From: an uncultured Spirochaetaceae bacterium
GTDB lineage: Bacteria > Spirochaetota > Spirochaetia > Sphaerochaetales > Sphaerochaetaceae
Assembly: GCA_944389505.1 (NCBI GenBank)
Contig: CALXMP010000003.1
Coordinates: 208,043-272,042 of the forward strand
Reading direction: 5' to 3'
Length of the DNA: 64,000 nucleotides
The stretch's first letter is position 1. Each line of letters begins with the position of its first letter. Under the pieces are notes generated by a model. The model did no database searches. It saw only the letters and a program-made list of their open reading frames with translations, and was not told where the DNA came from. A program made the position numbers and the translations under genes. This document shows positions 8,897-18,272 of the stretch, piece after piece.

Positions 8897-10270
8897 TTAT
8901 TCTCCCTTCATTCCATATTCAGCCTGGAGGTCCTCGATGCTTATATCCAGCATATATGCCAGGCTATAGCTCTCGAGCAGCTGCTTTATGTTGTATGCAA
9001 GTGCCTCGAATCTGGCCGTAAGCACCTCGGTTCTGGTATCTGCAAGCTCTGAATCGGTGACAAGTCCCGCTTCATATGCCTCATTCATCAGCTCATATGT
9101 CCTCTCTGCCGATGAGACTGATTTCCCTGCCATATCCATGCTGTCCTGGTACTGGCTGATGCGTGCGATGCAGTCTCTTATGGAGGACATGAGGTCCTCC
9201 TGTGTCTGCATGAGCGCAAGTGACCGTATCTGCACATCATCCTCGGCATTCCTGATGGCAGTGTCCCCGCTCCCGCCAGGGAGTATTGCTCCGATAGGAA
9301 GCGATACGGAGATGCCTCCAGTTAGGCCATGGCCCGATGTGCCATAATCCCATGATGCATTCCATCCGCCTCTGTAGCTGTAGCTGAGATCGGCTGTGAT
9401 GGAAGGGACGTAGGAGCCAAGCCTTGTGCTATCAAGCGTATTTTTTGCCGAGGCAAGTTCATTGCGGCTCTGTCTTATTGCAGTGCTCCTCTCGCTGTAC
9501 TCCCCGAATACCTCCTCAGCAGATGGAAAGGCGAGATAAACGGTCGGGGGAAGAGGGGAGATGGAGAAGTCTCCGTCGATGCCTGTGAGCGTTCTGAGGA
9601 CATCCTTGGAATTCTCCAGCGTATCTTCAGCAGTCTTCACGATAAGCATCGCCTGATTGTATGCAAGCTCTGCCTGATTCAGCGCCAGCTCATCGGATAT
9701 ACCGCTGTCATACATCTCCAGAGTGGATTCATACTGCGTCCTTGCATCCTCTGCCAGCGTCGAGGCGTTATCTGCCTGGATCTTGTTCGCGGCTATTGTC
9801 CAGTAGGCTGTTATGATTGACTGCTCGATGCTTTTGGTATCGTTCTGGAACGTTAATATGGCAGCTTCCCTGTCCAGTGCCCTTGTCTCCCCGTCCTTTA
9901 TCATTGATCCGCTGAAGGAAAAGGAAGCGGAAGCTCCTGCATTGAGCGTAAGCCCTGTATACTCAGGGGCTTCCGTTACCGGAGGGAAATTCCCTCCTGC
10001 CTGCAGCCCGGCGCTGAGTCTCAGGTCCGGCATGAATGTGCCCATGGTGTTGTCAGCATTCCTGAGTGATCTGCTGAGCACCGCTTCTGCTGATTTTATG
10101 GAGATGTTGTTCTCCCCTGCGGATCTTATCGCTTCATCCAGCGTAATCACAGGGATATCGGCAGCAGATAGGGGTAGTGCTGCCGCAATCGCGATTATCA
10201 TGATTTTCTGCAGTAGTCTGATAAAGCGGCCTCCTTCAAAGGTTTTCTTTATGGATTCCTGCAAGTCCAT
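8897..10270 (-). CDS. TolC-family outer-membrane efflux protein
   Basis: 457 residues with two OEP repeats (about 45-230 and 265-450), each a long helical stretch rich in Ala, Glu and Gln separated by beta-strand-like segments. First gene of the efflux operon. A signal peptide is visible as RLLQKIMIIAIAAALPLSAA (about 21-40), but it sits oddly far from the annotated ATG. An AAGGAGG occurs inside the frame about 28 nt before the Met at 10198, so the true start may be a non-ATG codon near 10213. Upstream of the ATG no Shine-Dalgarno is seen. Confidence 0.88.
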   Translation of the reverse strand: MDLQESIKKTFEGGRFIRLLQKIMIIAIAAALPLSAADIPVITLDEAIRSAGENNISIKSAEAVLSRSLRNADNTMGTFMPDLRLSAGLQAGGNFPPVTEAPEYTGLTLNAGASASFSFSGSMIKDGETRALDREAAILTFQNDTKSIEQSIITAYWTIAANKIQADNASTLAEDARTQYESTLEMYDSGISDELALNQAELAYNQAMLIVKTAEDTLENSKDVLRTLTGIDGDFSISPLPPTVYLAFPSAEEVFGEYSERSTAIRQSRNELASAKNTLDSTRLGSYVPSITADLSYSYRGGWNASWDYGTSGHGLTGGISVSLPIGAILPGGSGDTAIRNAEDDVQIRSLALMQTQEDLMSSIRDCIARISQYQDSMDMAGKSVSSAERTYELMNEAYEAGLVTDSELADTRTEVLTARFEALAYNIKQLLESYSLAYMLDISIEDLQAEYGMKGE

Positions 10271-10352
10271 GTATATAAAACACTTTATAATACTTTAAAG
10301 GTTACATTCCGATTCTATAATGTCTGGAAAGGCCGTTCTGCGGAATTTGATG

Positions 10353-10380
10353 AAAAAAGATTCCCTCCGTGGAGGGAACC
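10353..10380 (-). terminator. Terminator after nagB-like gene
   Basis: Minus strand: stem TTCCCTCC/GGAGGGAA followed by TCTTTTTTC, ten bases past the stop codon. Confidence 0.9.
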
Positions 10381-10389
10381 TGTCTGTTT

Positions 10390-11136
10390 TCATTTCTGTC
10401 TGCGGTCGCTGAGTATCAGACAGCTCGATTGCCTGTCCAGAAAGAGAGAGCACTCCGTGCGCCTGAGCGTCGCACATGGCGCAGCTGGTGCTATATCATC
10501 GAATATGCACATCGCTACAGCCTTTGCCTTCCGCTGGTCAGGGCATGAGCAGATGATGTTCTTTGACGAGATGATCTCATGAATCGACATCGTTATCGCT
10601 CTGGACGGCACTTCATCGATATTCTTGAACCAGCCTTCGCCTACCTGCTGCCTTCTGGATCTTCTTTCAAGCTCCACTATTATATATGGATCTATCGTAT
10701 CGAGGTCCGCTGGTGGATCATTGAATGCAAGATGGCCATTCTCGCCGATGCATATGAATGTCACATCGAGAGGGTAGTCAGCCATGAGCTTGTTCATCTC
10801 GCTGACCGTCTTCTCCGCATCTTCCTGCCTCGATATCGGATGGAAGCTTCCCACAGGTGGGAGATAGCTGAGGAAGTTCTCCTTGAGGAATGTCTCGGAT
10901 GAGGCCTTGTGTCCATCTGGAAGGCCAATGAACTCATCGAGAAGGAATATATTGACCTTGCTCCAGTCTATCTCCATCGAGCGCAGCGCCTTCAGCATCT
11001 CCATCTGGCTCGTGCCTGTGACGAATGCCACGTTGGCTCTTCCCTGTTTCTGGATTGCTGCATTGATATGATACCTGCCCATGGCCGCTGCCTGCGCCCC
11101 AAGCTCGATTTTGTTCTCGCAGATAGTGATCCTCAT
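10390..11136 (-). CDS. Glucosamine-6-phosphate deaminase/isomerase family (NagB-like)
   Basis: 248 residues. Family motifs are present: VTGTSQMEMLKAL (phosphate-binding loop), LLDEFIGL with the catalytic Asp, and IGENGHLAFNDP with the catalytic His. NagB converts glucosamine-6-phosphate to fructose-6-phosphate and ammonia. The protein is near normal length but diverges at the C-terminus, so a related amino-sugar or 6-phosphogluconolactonase-like substrate is possible. A strong AAGGAGG precedes the ATG. It is monocistronic with its own terminator; no nagA or PTS gene is adjacent. Confidence 0.85.
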   Translation of the reverse strand: MRITICENKIELGAQAAAMGRYHINAAIQKQGRANVAFVTGTSQMEMLKALRSMEIDWSKVNIFLLDEFIGLPDGHKASSETFLKENFLSYLPPVGSFHPISRQEDAEKTVSEMNKLMADYPLDVTFICIGENGHLAFNDPPADLDTIDPYIIVELERRSRRQQVGEGWFKNIDEVPSRAITMSIHEIISSKNIICSCPDQRKAKAVAMCIFDDIAPAAPCATLRRTECSLFLDRQSSCLILSDRRQK

Positions 11137-11355
11137 CGGAGCCTCCTTAGCCGTACTGCCTTATGGCAGCACTACTGAGAAATATATCAGACAAGAGGCT
11201 CAATGGCTATCTCTCATCAGACGCTGCATGTATGCAAGGGCAGGAGCGCTGCGAACATCATTGCGGCGCAGATTATGAGCGTGATGAAGAGAGCTTTATG
11301 CTGTTGTCTGCGATGAGCACCAGAGCATGCTTTGTCGCTTATAATGACAGCATAT

Positions 11356-11430
11356 GTGAGTATATTGTGATGGTCGGCAGATTAATTGTGCAAAAGGCTT
11401 TCCAAACTCGCGCATAAACAATATACTCAC
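11356..11430. repeat. 13-bp perfect inverted repeat upstream of mscL (candidate operator pair)
   Basis: GTGAGTATATTGT at 11356-11368 and its exact complement ACAATATACTCAC at 11418-11430, with 49 bases between. The arms start 62 bp apart, about six helical turns. The right arm contains TATACT (11422-11427), which with TTTCCA 17 nt upstream makes a plausible mscL promoter. The gap between nagB and mscL (328 bp) holds nothing else I can support. Confidence 0.55.
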
Positions 11431-11464
11431 CAAGGAATTTTAAAAATTATAAGGAAATATAAGC

Positions 11465-11890
11465 ATGAAAGACACAGGATTCTTTGCAGAGTTCAGAAAA
11501 TTCATAGCACGTGGCAATGTGCTTGATATGGCAGTAGGTATGGTCGTAGGCGCAGCATTCACGGCAATCGTCACATCCGCGGTCAACGATATTATCATGC
11601 CAGTCATCGGACTAGTAATCGGCGGAATCGACTTCTCTGATCTCAAAATCGTCCTTAAGGCTGCTACTGAGACAGATCCAGAGGTTGCTATCAGATATGG
11701 CGTATTCATCAATGCAATCATCAGCTTTGTGGTAATCGCATTCTGCGTATTCTGCGTGGTTAAGGGCTTCAACAAGCTCCATGATATGAAGAAGAAGGAA
11801 GAGGAGGCGAAGCCTGCAGCTCCTGCAGCACCTCCTGCTGATATCCAGCTTCTTACTGAGATCAGGGACCTTCTCAAGAAGAGCAATTAA
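11465..11890 (+). CDS. mscL: Large-conductance mechanosensitive channel
   Basis: 141 residues, typical MscL length. The N-terminal amphipathic helix FFAEFRKFIARGNVLDMAVG, TM1 with the GVIIGAAF-like gate region (GMVVGAAFTAIVTSAVNDIIMP), a periplasmic loop, TM2 (INAIISFVVIAFCVFCVVK) and a charged C-terminal helix after a Pro/Ala linker. It opens under membrane tension to release solutes during osmotic downshock. Followed by a clear terminator. Confidence 0.96.
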   Translation: MKDTGFFAEFRKFIARGNVLDMAVGMVVGAAFTAIVTSAVNDIIMPVIGLVIGGIDFSDLKIVLKAATETDPEVAIRYGVFINAIISFVVIAFCVFCVVKGFNKLHDMKKKEEEAKPAAPAAPPADIQLLTEIRDLLKKSN

Positions 11891-11911
11891 GAGCTTACGC
11901 ACTTTATATGG

Positions 11912-11935
11912 ATCCGGCCGCTGTGCCGGATTTTT
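11912..11935 (+). terminator. Terminator of mscL
   Basis: Stem ATCCGGC/GCCGGAT (11912-11931) running into five Ts. Confidence 0.85.
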
Positions 11936-11952
11936 CCATCTGAATATTCTTC

Positions 11953-11987
11953 TTTACAGATATTGGAACCTGGACTAATATATTAGT
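11953..11987 (+). promoter_or_regulatory. uxuA promoter with 14-bp palindromic operator
   Basis: -35 TTTACA (11953-11958), 17-nt spacer, -10 TAATAT (11976-11981). A perfect 14-bp palindrome ACTAATATATTAGT (11974-11987) covers the -10. It is probably the binding site of the GntR-type regulator encoded one gene downstream, so the operon would be repressed until hexuronate is present. Confidence 0.65.
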
Positions 11988-12014
11988 ATATCAGATACAG
12001 AAGGAGAGATCGCC

Positions 12015-13091
12015 ATGCAGATGACAATGAGATGGTTCGGCGAGAAGTTCGATTCCGTCAAACTCTGGCAGATAAGACAGGTTCCAGGTGTAACAGGGGT
12101 TATAACTACACTCTATGATATCCCGGCAGGGGAGCTCTGGCCGATTGAGAGAATCCAGGCTCTGAAGAAGGAAGTAGAGGATGCAGGGCTTACTATTGCT
12201 GGCATCGAGAGCGTCAATATCCATGATGATATAAAGATCGGGCGCCCGACGCGCGATAAGTATATCGAGAACTACATCCAGACACTTGAGAATCTCGCCA
12301 AGTGCGATATCAAGCTGGTATGCTACAACTTCATGCCCGTCTTCGACTGGACTAGGACCGATCTTGCGAAGGTCAGACCCGATGGCGCGACTGTCCTCGC
12401 ATATGACCAGAAGGTTGTCGATTCAATCGATCCCCAGACATTCTTTGATCAGACCAATGATAACTCCAACGGCTATGTGATGCCAGGCTGGGAGCCGGAG
12501 AGGCTTGCTCATGTGAAGGAGCTCTTCGAGGCGTATAAGGATGTCACTGAGGAGAAGCTCTTCGATAACCTCATCTACTTCCTCAAGGCAATCCAGCCTG
12601 TTTGCGAGAAGTATGGCATAAAGATGGCAATCCATCCCGATGATCCTGCATGGCCTGTATTCGGACTCCCGAGGATAATCACATCGAAGGAGAAGATCCT
12701 CCGCGTGATGAAGGCTGTCGATTCACCGTTCAATGGCCTGACATTCTGCGCAGGTTCATTCGGTTCGAATCCGAAGAACGACCTTCCTGGAATCATCCGT
12801 GCACTCCCTGGGCGCATCCATTTCGCCCATGTCAGGAATCTCCATCACTTTGAGCCGGGTGTCTTCGAGGAGGCTGCGCATCTGTCATCGGACGGATCCT
12901 TTGATCTGTATGAGATGGTACGCGCTCTCTATGAGACGGGCTTCGATGGTCCGATCCGCCCTGATCACGGAAGAGCTATCTGGGGCGAGGTCTCGATGCC
13001 AGGCTACGGACTGTATGACAGAGCCCTTGGCGCTGAGTATATCCTCGGTCTCTGGGAAGCTATCGACAAGAGCGAAAAGAGGCTTAAATAG
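12015..13091 (+). CDS. uxuA: Mannonate dehydratase
   Basis: 358 residues, the usual UxuA length. It removes water from D-mannonate to give 2-keto-3-deoxygluconate in glucuronate degradation. Typical N-terminus MTMRWFG and TIM-barrel motifs, with metal-binding CYNFMPVFDWTRTDL, MAIHPDDPAWPVFGLPRI and FAHVRN near the active site. AGAAGGAGAG lies upstream of the ATG. First gene of uxuA-gntR-uxuB. Confidence 0.95.
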   Translation: MQMTMRWFGEKFDSVKLWQIRQVPGVTGVITTLYDIPAGELWPIERIQALKKEVEDAGLTIAGIESVNIHDDIKIGRPTRDKYIENYIQTLENLAKCDIKLVCYNFMPVFDWTRTDLAKVRPDGATVLAYDQKVVDSIDPQTFFDQTNDNSNGYVMPGWEPERLAHVKELFEAYKDVTEEKLFDNLIYFLKAIQPVCEKYGIKMAIHPDDPAWPVFGLPRIITSKEKILRVMKAVDSPFNGLTFCAGSFGSNPKNDLPGIIRALPGRIHFAHVRNLHHFEPGVFEEAAHLSSDGSFDLYEMVRALYETGFDGPIRPDHGRAIWGEVSMPGYGLYDRALGAEYILGLWEAIDKSEKRLK

Positions 13092-13093
13092 GG

Positions 13094-13762
13094 ATGAGGA
13101 TAACATCGAGCGAGACGATCTATGATGCTCTCAAGGATGAGATAATCTTCCTCAGGCGCAAGCCTGGGGATGAGATATCGCCACAGGAGGTATCAGAGAG
13201 ATTCGATGTGTCGCGGTCGCCCGTCCGTGATGCCCTGATGAGGCTGAGGTCGGATGCGCTTGTTGTGATGCGACCGCAGCGCGGCTGCTGGGTATCCAGG
13301 ATAGATCTTGGGAAGGTGGAGGATGAGCGTTTCTTCCGCCTGGCCCTTGAGAAGAGCGCTATTGAGCGTTTCAAGGACTATATGAAGCTCTCCGATATTA
13401 CGAGGATTGAGTACTTCATAGAGCTTCAGAAGGAAGCGCTTGAGTCCGGCGATACTGTTGGCTTCTACAACGCCGATGATGATATGCACGCCATATTCTT
13501 CGAGGCAACGGGCCTTTCCCGGATCTGGCAGCTCATACTCCGTGAGACATCGAATCATAGAAGGATGCGTATCCTATCGATGGGGTCCGATGAGATCCTC
13601 AGAACGAATCTTGAACAGCATCAGCAGCTTGCGAAGGCGCTTGCCGAGCATGATTTTGAGAGTGCTCTCTCAATCGAGACAGAGCATCTTTCTAAGCTCA
13701 GGTATGAGTCAAAGGCTATTGTCGAGGCTCATCCGGAGTATTTCATCTATAAAGAAGGTTGA
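13094..13762 (+). CDS. GntR/FadR-family transcriptional regulator (UxuR/ExuR-like)
   Basis: 222 residues. Winged helix-turn-helix at 1-68 (EVSERFDVSRSPVRDALMRL) and an all-helical FCD ligand domain (about 80-205) with the metal/ligand residues spread in FYNADDDMHAIFFEATG and HQQLAKALAEHD. It lies between uxuA and uxuB with a 2-bp gap, so it most likely senses a hexuronate intermediate and controls this operon through the palindrome at 11974. The exact effector is inferred. Confidence 0.88.
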   Translation: MRITSSETIYDALKDEIIFLRRKPGDEISPQEVSERFDVSRSPVRDALMRLRSDALVVMRPQRGCWVSRIDLGKVEDERFFRLALEKSAIERFKDYMKLSDITRIEYFIELQKEALESGDTVGFYNADDDMHAIFFEATGLSRIWQLILRETSNHRRMRILSMGSDEILRTNLEQHQQLAKALAEHDFESALSIETEHLSKLRYESKAIVEAHPEYFIYKEG

Positions 13763-13764
13763 TT

Positions 13765-15369
13765 ATGAAACTCAGCAATGAAGGGCTCAGATGCCCTGAA
13801 TGGAAGGAAAAGGGCTATAAGCTCTTTGATTATGACAGGGCAGGCCTAGAGAAGGCTACCCATGATGCTCCTGTATGGGTGCATTTCGGCGCAGGCAATA
13901 TCTTCCGCGGCTTCCCTGCAAGGCTTGATCAGATTCTCATCGAGAAGGGGCTGACCGATAAGGGCATCATAGTCGGAGAGGGCTTCGATTATGACATCAT
14001 CAAAGATATCTACGATAAGTATGACAGGCTTACGCTCCTTGTCACGCTCAAGGCTAATGGCTCCATTGATAAGGAGATCGTCGGGTCTGTGACAGAGGCG
14101 TATCCCTGCGACTATCAGTTCAGAGATGCATGGAAGAGATTCGGCGAGGTCTTCACATCGCCGTCCCTGCAGATGGTCTCCTTCACAATTACGGAGAAGG
14201 GCTATGCGCTCAAGGATCCCTCCGGTGAGTACCTTAAGGGCTATGTCCATGATTTCCAGGAAGGACCGGGAAAGTGCGTTATGTTCCTCTCCCGTCTTGC
14301 GGAGCTTCTCCTGATGCGCTATAAGAGCGGAGCTTATCCTATCGCTCTCGTATCGATGGACAACTGCTCCCATAATGGAGAGAAGGTCCAGACTGCGATA
14401 ACTACAATCGTAGGTGAATGGTGCAAGGCAGGTCTTGTAGACAAGGGCTTCGAGAAGTATGTGAATTCCGATAAGGTCTCCTATCCATGGTCGATGATCG
14501 ATAAGATCACTCCGCGCCCGGACAAGAGCGTTGCATCGATGCTCGCTGCAGATGGCTATGAGGATACTGAGACTGTCATCACCGATAAGCACACATATAT
14601 CGCATCATTCGTGAATGCGGAGGAGTGTGAGTATCTTGTGATCGAGGATACATTCCCCAACGGAAGACCTGCTCTTGAGAATGCCGGTGTCTATTTCACA
14701 GACCGCGATACTGTGAACAAGGTCGAGAAGATGAAGGTCTGCACATGCCTCAATCCTCTTCATACTGCGCTTGCTGTCTTCGGCTGCCTCCTTGGCTATA
14801 CTCTCATCGCAGACGAGATGAAGGATGCCGATCTTGTGAAGCTCGTGAAGAGAATAGGATACAAGGAAGGCCTCCCTGTCGTCGTTAACCCTGGAATCAT
14901 CGATCCAAAGAAGTTCATCGACGAGGTTGTGGATATAAGGATCCCGAATCCATTCATGCCCGATACGCCGCAGCGCATCGCAACCGATACATCACAGAAG
15001 CTCTCCATCCGCTTCGGCGAGACCATCAAGGCATATCTTGCCTCCGATAAGCTCTCAATCGATGATCTGGTATGCATACCGCTTGTCTTTGCCGCATGGC
15101 TGAGATACGCGATGGGCGTTGATGATGAGGGAAAGGTCTTTGAGCCATCCTCCGATCCTCTCCTTGCATATGCCAAGGATGCTCTTAAGGGAATCGAGCT
15201 CGGATACGCAGGCAGCCTTGACCAGCTCAGGGAGATCCTCTCCAACCAGAAGATCTTCGGCGTAAATCTGTTTGAGGCAGGTCTGGCTGATAAGGTGCTT
15301 GGATACTTTGCTTCTATGATCAAAGGTCCTGGTGCAGTCCGCGAAACGCTGCATAAGGTAGTAGGCTGA
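13765..15369 (+). CDS. uxuB: Fructuronate reductase (mannitol dehydrogenase family)
   Basis: 534 residues. NAD-dependent reduction of D-fructuronate to D-mannonate, the step before UxuA. Rossmann segment near the start (VWVHFGAGNIFRGFPARL), then MVSFTITEKGYAL, VSMDNCSHNGEKV and a helical C-terminal domain with LNPLHTALAVFG. A TTG at 13759 is in frame, but the ATG at 13765 with GAAGG six bases upstream is the better start. Slight overlap with the regulator stop. The kdgK/kdgA steps are not in the window. Confidence 0.93.
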   Translation: MKLSNEGLRCPEWKEKGYKLFDYDRAGLEKATHDAPVWVHFGAGNIFRGFPARLDQILIEKGLTDKGIIVGEGFDYDIIKDIYDKYDRLTLLVTLKANGSIDKEIVGSVTEAYPCDYQFRDAWKRFGEVFTSPSLQMVSFTITEKGYALKDPSGEYLKGYVHDFQEGPGKCVMFLSRLAELLLMRYKSGAYPIALVSMDNCSHNGEKVQTAITTIVGEWCKAGLVDKGFEKYVNSDKVSYPWSMIDKITPRPDKSVASMLAADGYEDTETVITDKHTYIASFVNAEECEYLVIEDTFPNGRPALENAGVYFTDRDTVNKVEKMKVCTCLNPLHTALAVFGCLLGYTLIADEMKDADLVKLVKRIGYKEGLPVVVNPGIIDPKKFIDEVVDIRIPNPFMPDTPQRIATDTSQKLSIRFGETIKAYLASDKLSIDDLVCIPLVFAAWLRYAMGVDDEGKVFEPSSDPLLAYAKDALKGIELGYAGSLDQLREILSNQKIFGVNLFEAGLADKVLGYFASMIKGPGAVRETLHKVVG

Positions 15370-15377
15370 ATCTATTG

Positions 15378-15397
15378 AGGCATCCTTCGGGATGCCT
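15378..15397 (+). terminator. Hairpin ending the uxu operon
   Basis: 8-bp perfect stem AGGCATCC/GGATGCCT closed by a TTCG tetraloop, nine bases after the uxuB stop. The following T-run is weak (TATCATT), so read-through into the YitT-like gene is possible. Confidence 0.75.
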
Positions 15398-15409
15398 TAT
15401 CATTCAGTT

Positions 15410-16321
15410 ATGGCTGCACACGGATTCCGTATCTTCTCAAGCGTCAGGGATTATATCTTCCTGATTGTCGGTACTGCCATAGCCGCGACGGCGGCTACTG
15501 TCTTCTATACGCCTGCGCATATAACAGGTGGAGGAGCAACAGGTATCGGAACGATATTCTACTATGTCTTCGGCATAGATCAGGGTATCGTTATGATGTG
15601 CATAAATATCCCGATAGTGCTTTTCGGTATGAAGGTGTTCGGCTGGCGCTATGGCATACGCACGCTCATAGGCTCCATAATGCTTTCCCTCTGGACGATG
15701 CTTATAGGCAATCTTACGGACTATAAGGGATTCCTCGACTATTCTGAGCCGATAAACATACTGCTATCAGCTATATTCGGAGGCTGTCTGATGGGAATAG
15801 GGGTAGGACTTACGATGAAGAGCGGAAGCAACACTGGCGGAACGGATATCGTGTCACAGATCGTTACTCATTTCTTCCCTGTATCAATCGGAACGGTCTC
15901 TTTCTCCATAAATGCCATTGTTGTGTCATGCGGCGGGATATTCTTCGGCTTCCAGGCGATGCTCTTCGCCATCATTGCTATGTATATATCCGCACAGCTC
16001 ACCAACTATGTGATGATGGGGGTTGGGACAAATCTTGCCAAAGCCGTATACATCCTTTCGGATGATCGTATCACGGCAATCTCCCAAGGTGTGATATCAG
16101 AGCTGGGGCGCGGTGGTACGCTCTTCAGAGGCAATGGCATATATACCGCAAAAGAGCACCAGATGCTTATCGTCATTGTTCCGAACAACCAGCTCAACAG
16201 GCTTCTCAAGATAATAAAGGAATCAGATGCCTCGGCTTTCGTCTTCATCACCGAGGCATATGAAGTTATCGGCAAAGGCTTCCTGTCAATAAACAGGATT
16301 GCCAGAAACAGCGATAATTAG
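15410..16321 (+). CDS. YitT-family membrane protein (DUF161 + DUF2179)
   Basis: 303 residues from the ATG at 15410; an earlier in-frame ATG at 15392 lies inside the terminator stem and is unlikely. Five or six membrane segments (about 15-200) with the family glycine motifs [10 protein letters not shown] and [13 protein letters not shown], then a cytoplasmic DUF2179 domain (about 215-300). The family role is unsettled; transport of an organic acid or metal is often supposed. Its position after uxu genes could link it to sugar-acid uptake, which is only inference. No good Shine-Dalgarno. Confidence 0.85.
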   Translation: MAAHGFRIFSSVRDYIFLIVGTAIAATAATVFYTPAHITGGGATGIGTIFYYVFGIDQGIVMMCINIPIVLFGMKVFGWRYGIRTLIGSIMLSLWTMLIGNLTDYKGFLDYSEPINILLSAIFGGCLMGIGVGLTMKSGSNTGGTDIVSQIVTHFFPVSIGTVSFSINAIVVSCGGIFFGFQAMLFAIIAMYISAQLTNYVMMGVGTNLAKAVYILSDDRITAISQGVISELGRGGTLFRGNGIYTAKEHQMLIVIVPNNQLNRLLKIIKESDASAFVFITEAYEVIGKGFLSINRIARNSDN

Positions 16322-17610
16322 TTTTTCTCCCCTCCGATATGGCGGAGGAATTCCTCGTATCCGCCGTCCTTATCCTCTTCGCCAGGCTCATACTCCGTAA
16401 GAGGATAGTGCTCCATTACGAAGTCTATATCCTTATCGCCTCTGCCTGAGAGATTCACAAGGATATTCTTTCCTTTTCCGATCTCCCTTGCGAGCTTTAC
16501 AGCATATGCGACGGCATGGGATGATTCGAGTGCTGGGATTATACCTTCCATCCTGGAGAGGGCATAGAACGCCTCTACAGCCTCTCTGTCGGTGGCTGTC
16601 CTGTAATTCACTCTTCCGATGGAGTGCAGATAGCTATGCTGCGGTCCAACTCCAGGGTAATCCAGTCCCGATGCGATTGAGTATACAGGAAGCGGTTCCC
16701 CATCCTTGTCCTGGAGCACAAGTGATTTGAATCCATGGAGGATTCCGACTGTTCCCTTTGAGATCGTCGCTGCATGCATCCCTGTCTCGAGGCCCTTTCC
16801 TGCAGGCTCTACGCCATAGAGCGCAGTGGCTTTATCATCGAGGAATGCTGAAAATATGCCCATCGCATTCGATCCGCCGCCTACGCATGCAACAACCGCA
16901 TCAGGCAGAGAGCCTGCATATGAGAGCATCTGCTCCCTTGCCTCTATGCCTATGATTGACTGGAAGTCACGCACCATCGCGGGGAATGGGTGAGGGCCGA
17001 CGACAGAGCCGATACAGTAGATCTGTGTCACAGGATCTGCAAGATAGGCCGCGAAAGCCGCATCAACAGCATCCTTAAGCGTTTTCGTACCGCTTTCTAC
17101 TGAGACGACCCTGGCTCCGAGAACCTTCATCCTCGATACATTCGGAGCCTCTTTCTTCACATCGATAGCACCCATGTAGATATCGCAATCGAGACCGAGC
17201 AGCGCTGCGGCGGTAGCAAGCGCAACACCATGCTGTCCTGCGCCTGTCTCTGCGATTATCTTCTTCTTGCCCATGCGCTTGGCAAGAAGTGCCTCGCCAA
17301 GGCAGTGGTTGATCTTGTGGGCCCCTGTATGGTTGAGATCCTCCCTTTTGAGGTAGATTTCAGCCCCTCCTGCGGCCTTTGAGAGCCGCTTTGCATGGTA
17401 TACCGGGCTTGGACGGCCCGTATAGTGCTCATTGAGCTCCTTCAGCTCGCTGATGAATGATGGATCGGATGATATCTCCTCGTAAGCCTTCTCGACATCC
17501 TTCATCACCTTCTCAAGCTCAGGTGGCAGATATGCTCCGCCATACTCTCCGAAATATCCATTCTTATCAGGCAGGTTCTCTGTATTGATTGCTTTATTGA
17601 CAAGATTCAT
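16318..17610 (-). CDS. trpB: Tryptophan synthase beta chain (stand-alone)
   Basis: 430 residues. All TrpB1 landmarks are present: [16 protein letters not shown], the PLP-lysine loop [32 protein letters not shown], and the phosphate-binding [13 protein letters not shown]. It joins indole and serine to make tryptophan. No trpA or other trp gene lies near, so it may use scavenged indole. A C-terminal extension of about 25 charged residues goes beyond the usual end. It overlaps the convergent YitT-like gene by 4 bp. Confidence 0.94.
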   Translation of the reverse strand: MNLVNKAINTENLPDKNGYFGEYGGAYLPPELEKVMKDVEKAYEEISSDPSFISELKELNEHYTGRPSPVYHAKRLSKAAGGAEIYLKREDLNHTGAHKINHCLGEALLAKRMGKKKIIAETGAGQHGVALATAAALLGLDCDIYMGAIDVKKEAPNVSRMKVLGARVVSVESGTKTLKDAVDAAFAAYLADPVTQIYCIGSVVGPHPFPAMVRDFQSIIGIEAREQMLSYAGSLPDAVVACVGGGSNAMGIFSAFLDDKATALYGVEPAGKGLETGMHAATISKGTVGILHGFKSLVLQDKDGEPLPVYSIASGLDYPGVGPQHSYLHSIGRVNYRTATDREAVEAFYALSRMEGIIPALESSHAVAYAVKLAREIGKGKNILVNLSGRGDKDIDFVMEHYPLTEYEPGEEDKDGGYEEFLRHIGGEKN

Positions 17611-17641
17611 ATGTTATCTTCCTTTGTTTCGTTGTACAGTA

Positions 17642-17670
17642 ACGCTACTACAGAAAGAAACACTTGTCAA
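17642..17670 (-). promoter_or_regulatory. trpB promoter inside the end of alkD
   Basis: Minus strand: -35 TTGACA (17665-17670), 17-nt spacer, weak -10 TAGCGT (17642-17647). A near-palindrome AGTAACGCTACT (one mismatched pair) overlaps the -10 and could be an operator. The -35 lies partly within the final codons of the upstream alkylation-repair gene. Confidence 0.5.
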
Positions 17671-18272
17671 CACCTTCTGGAATCTTTTATCTTTTGTTTT
17701 GTTCTTTTCTTCGTTGCTTCCGATACTTTGTCGAAATACTCTTCTGTGCTTTTATCGTCGATATAGAAGAAGGAAAGGGCCCAGGCAACGGCCATCGAGA
17801 TGTAGTAATCGTCGCTGTCAGCAGCCGTAATTGCATCAAGAAGCACTTTTCTGTCATAGCGTTTCCTGTTTGACATGAGGAAGACGATAGCAGTCCTCTT
17901 TGCGAATGTGCGTTCATCGCTTAAGAGTGCAAGGAAGTACGCAAGAGCTTCCTCCTGTTCTCCTTTCCCTATCTTCAGCGAGGATCCTGCAGCATCTGAA
18001 TGGTCCCATGCGGACATGTATGGGAAAAGTTCATCCAGGGATTCAGCTTTTTCCCTGAATGGCTTCTTCCATCCTCCTATCTGAAGCGCACGGAGTATGA
18101 CATCCTCATGATACTTAAAGGGGAAGGAACAGTCACCGATCTCCTTTGCAATCTTCCGGAGAACAGGGATCTTCACTCCTTTTGCGGGATACCTTCCATC
18201 CTTTGAGAGCTTCTCGCTGAAGGCCTTGTAGCTCTCGGAGGCAAGGCCTTCGTAGAGCTTATCAGTATCCAT
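17667..18272 (-). CDS. DNA alkylation repair protein, AlkD-like
   Basis: 201 residues made of HEAT-like helical repeats. The motif WDHSDAAG matches the AlkC/AlkD region near the lesion-binding Trp-Asp pair, and SMAVAWALSFFYI matches the later helix that lines the DNA-binding groove. AlkD excises N3/N7-alkylated purines without flipping the base. It overlaps the LUD gene by 11 bp and lies close to tag, a second alkyl-purine glycosylase. Confidence 0.85.
   Translation of the reverse strand: MDTDKLYEGLASESYKAFSEKLSKDGRYPAKGVKIPVLRKIAKEIGDCSFPFKYHEDVILRALQIGGWKKPFREKAESLDELFPYMSAWDHSDAAGSSLKIGKGEQEEALAYFLALLSDERTFAKRTAIVFLMSNRKRYDRKVLLDAITAADSDDYYISMAVAWALSFFYIDDKSTEEYFDKVSEATKKRTKQKIKDSRRC

Noticed and set aside
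11163..11417. 84-codon plus-strand frame between nagB and mscL
   Set aside because: No ribosome site, unlikely composition (many Cys/His/Met), and it runs through the inverted repeat and the mscL promoter. A hydrophobic minus-strand stretch here also lacks a start codon.
15392..15409. Upstream ATG for the YitT-like gene
   Set aside because: This ATG lies inside the 3' arm of the uxuB terminator hairpin.
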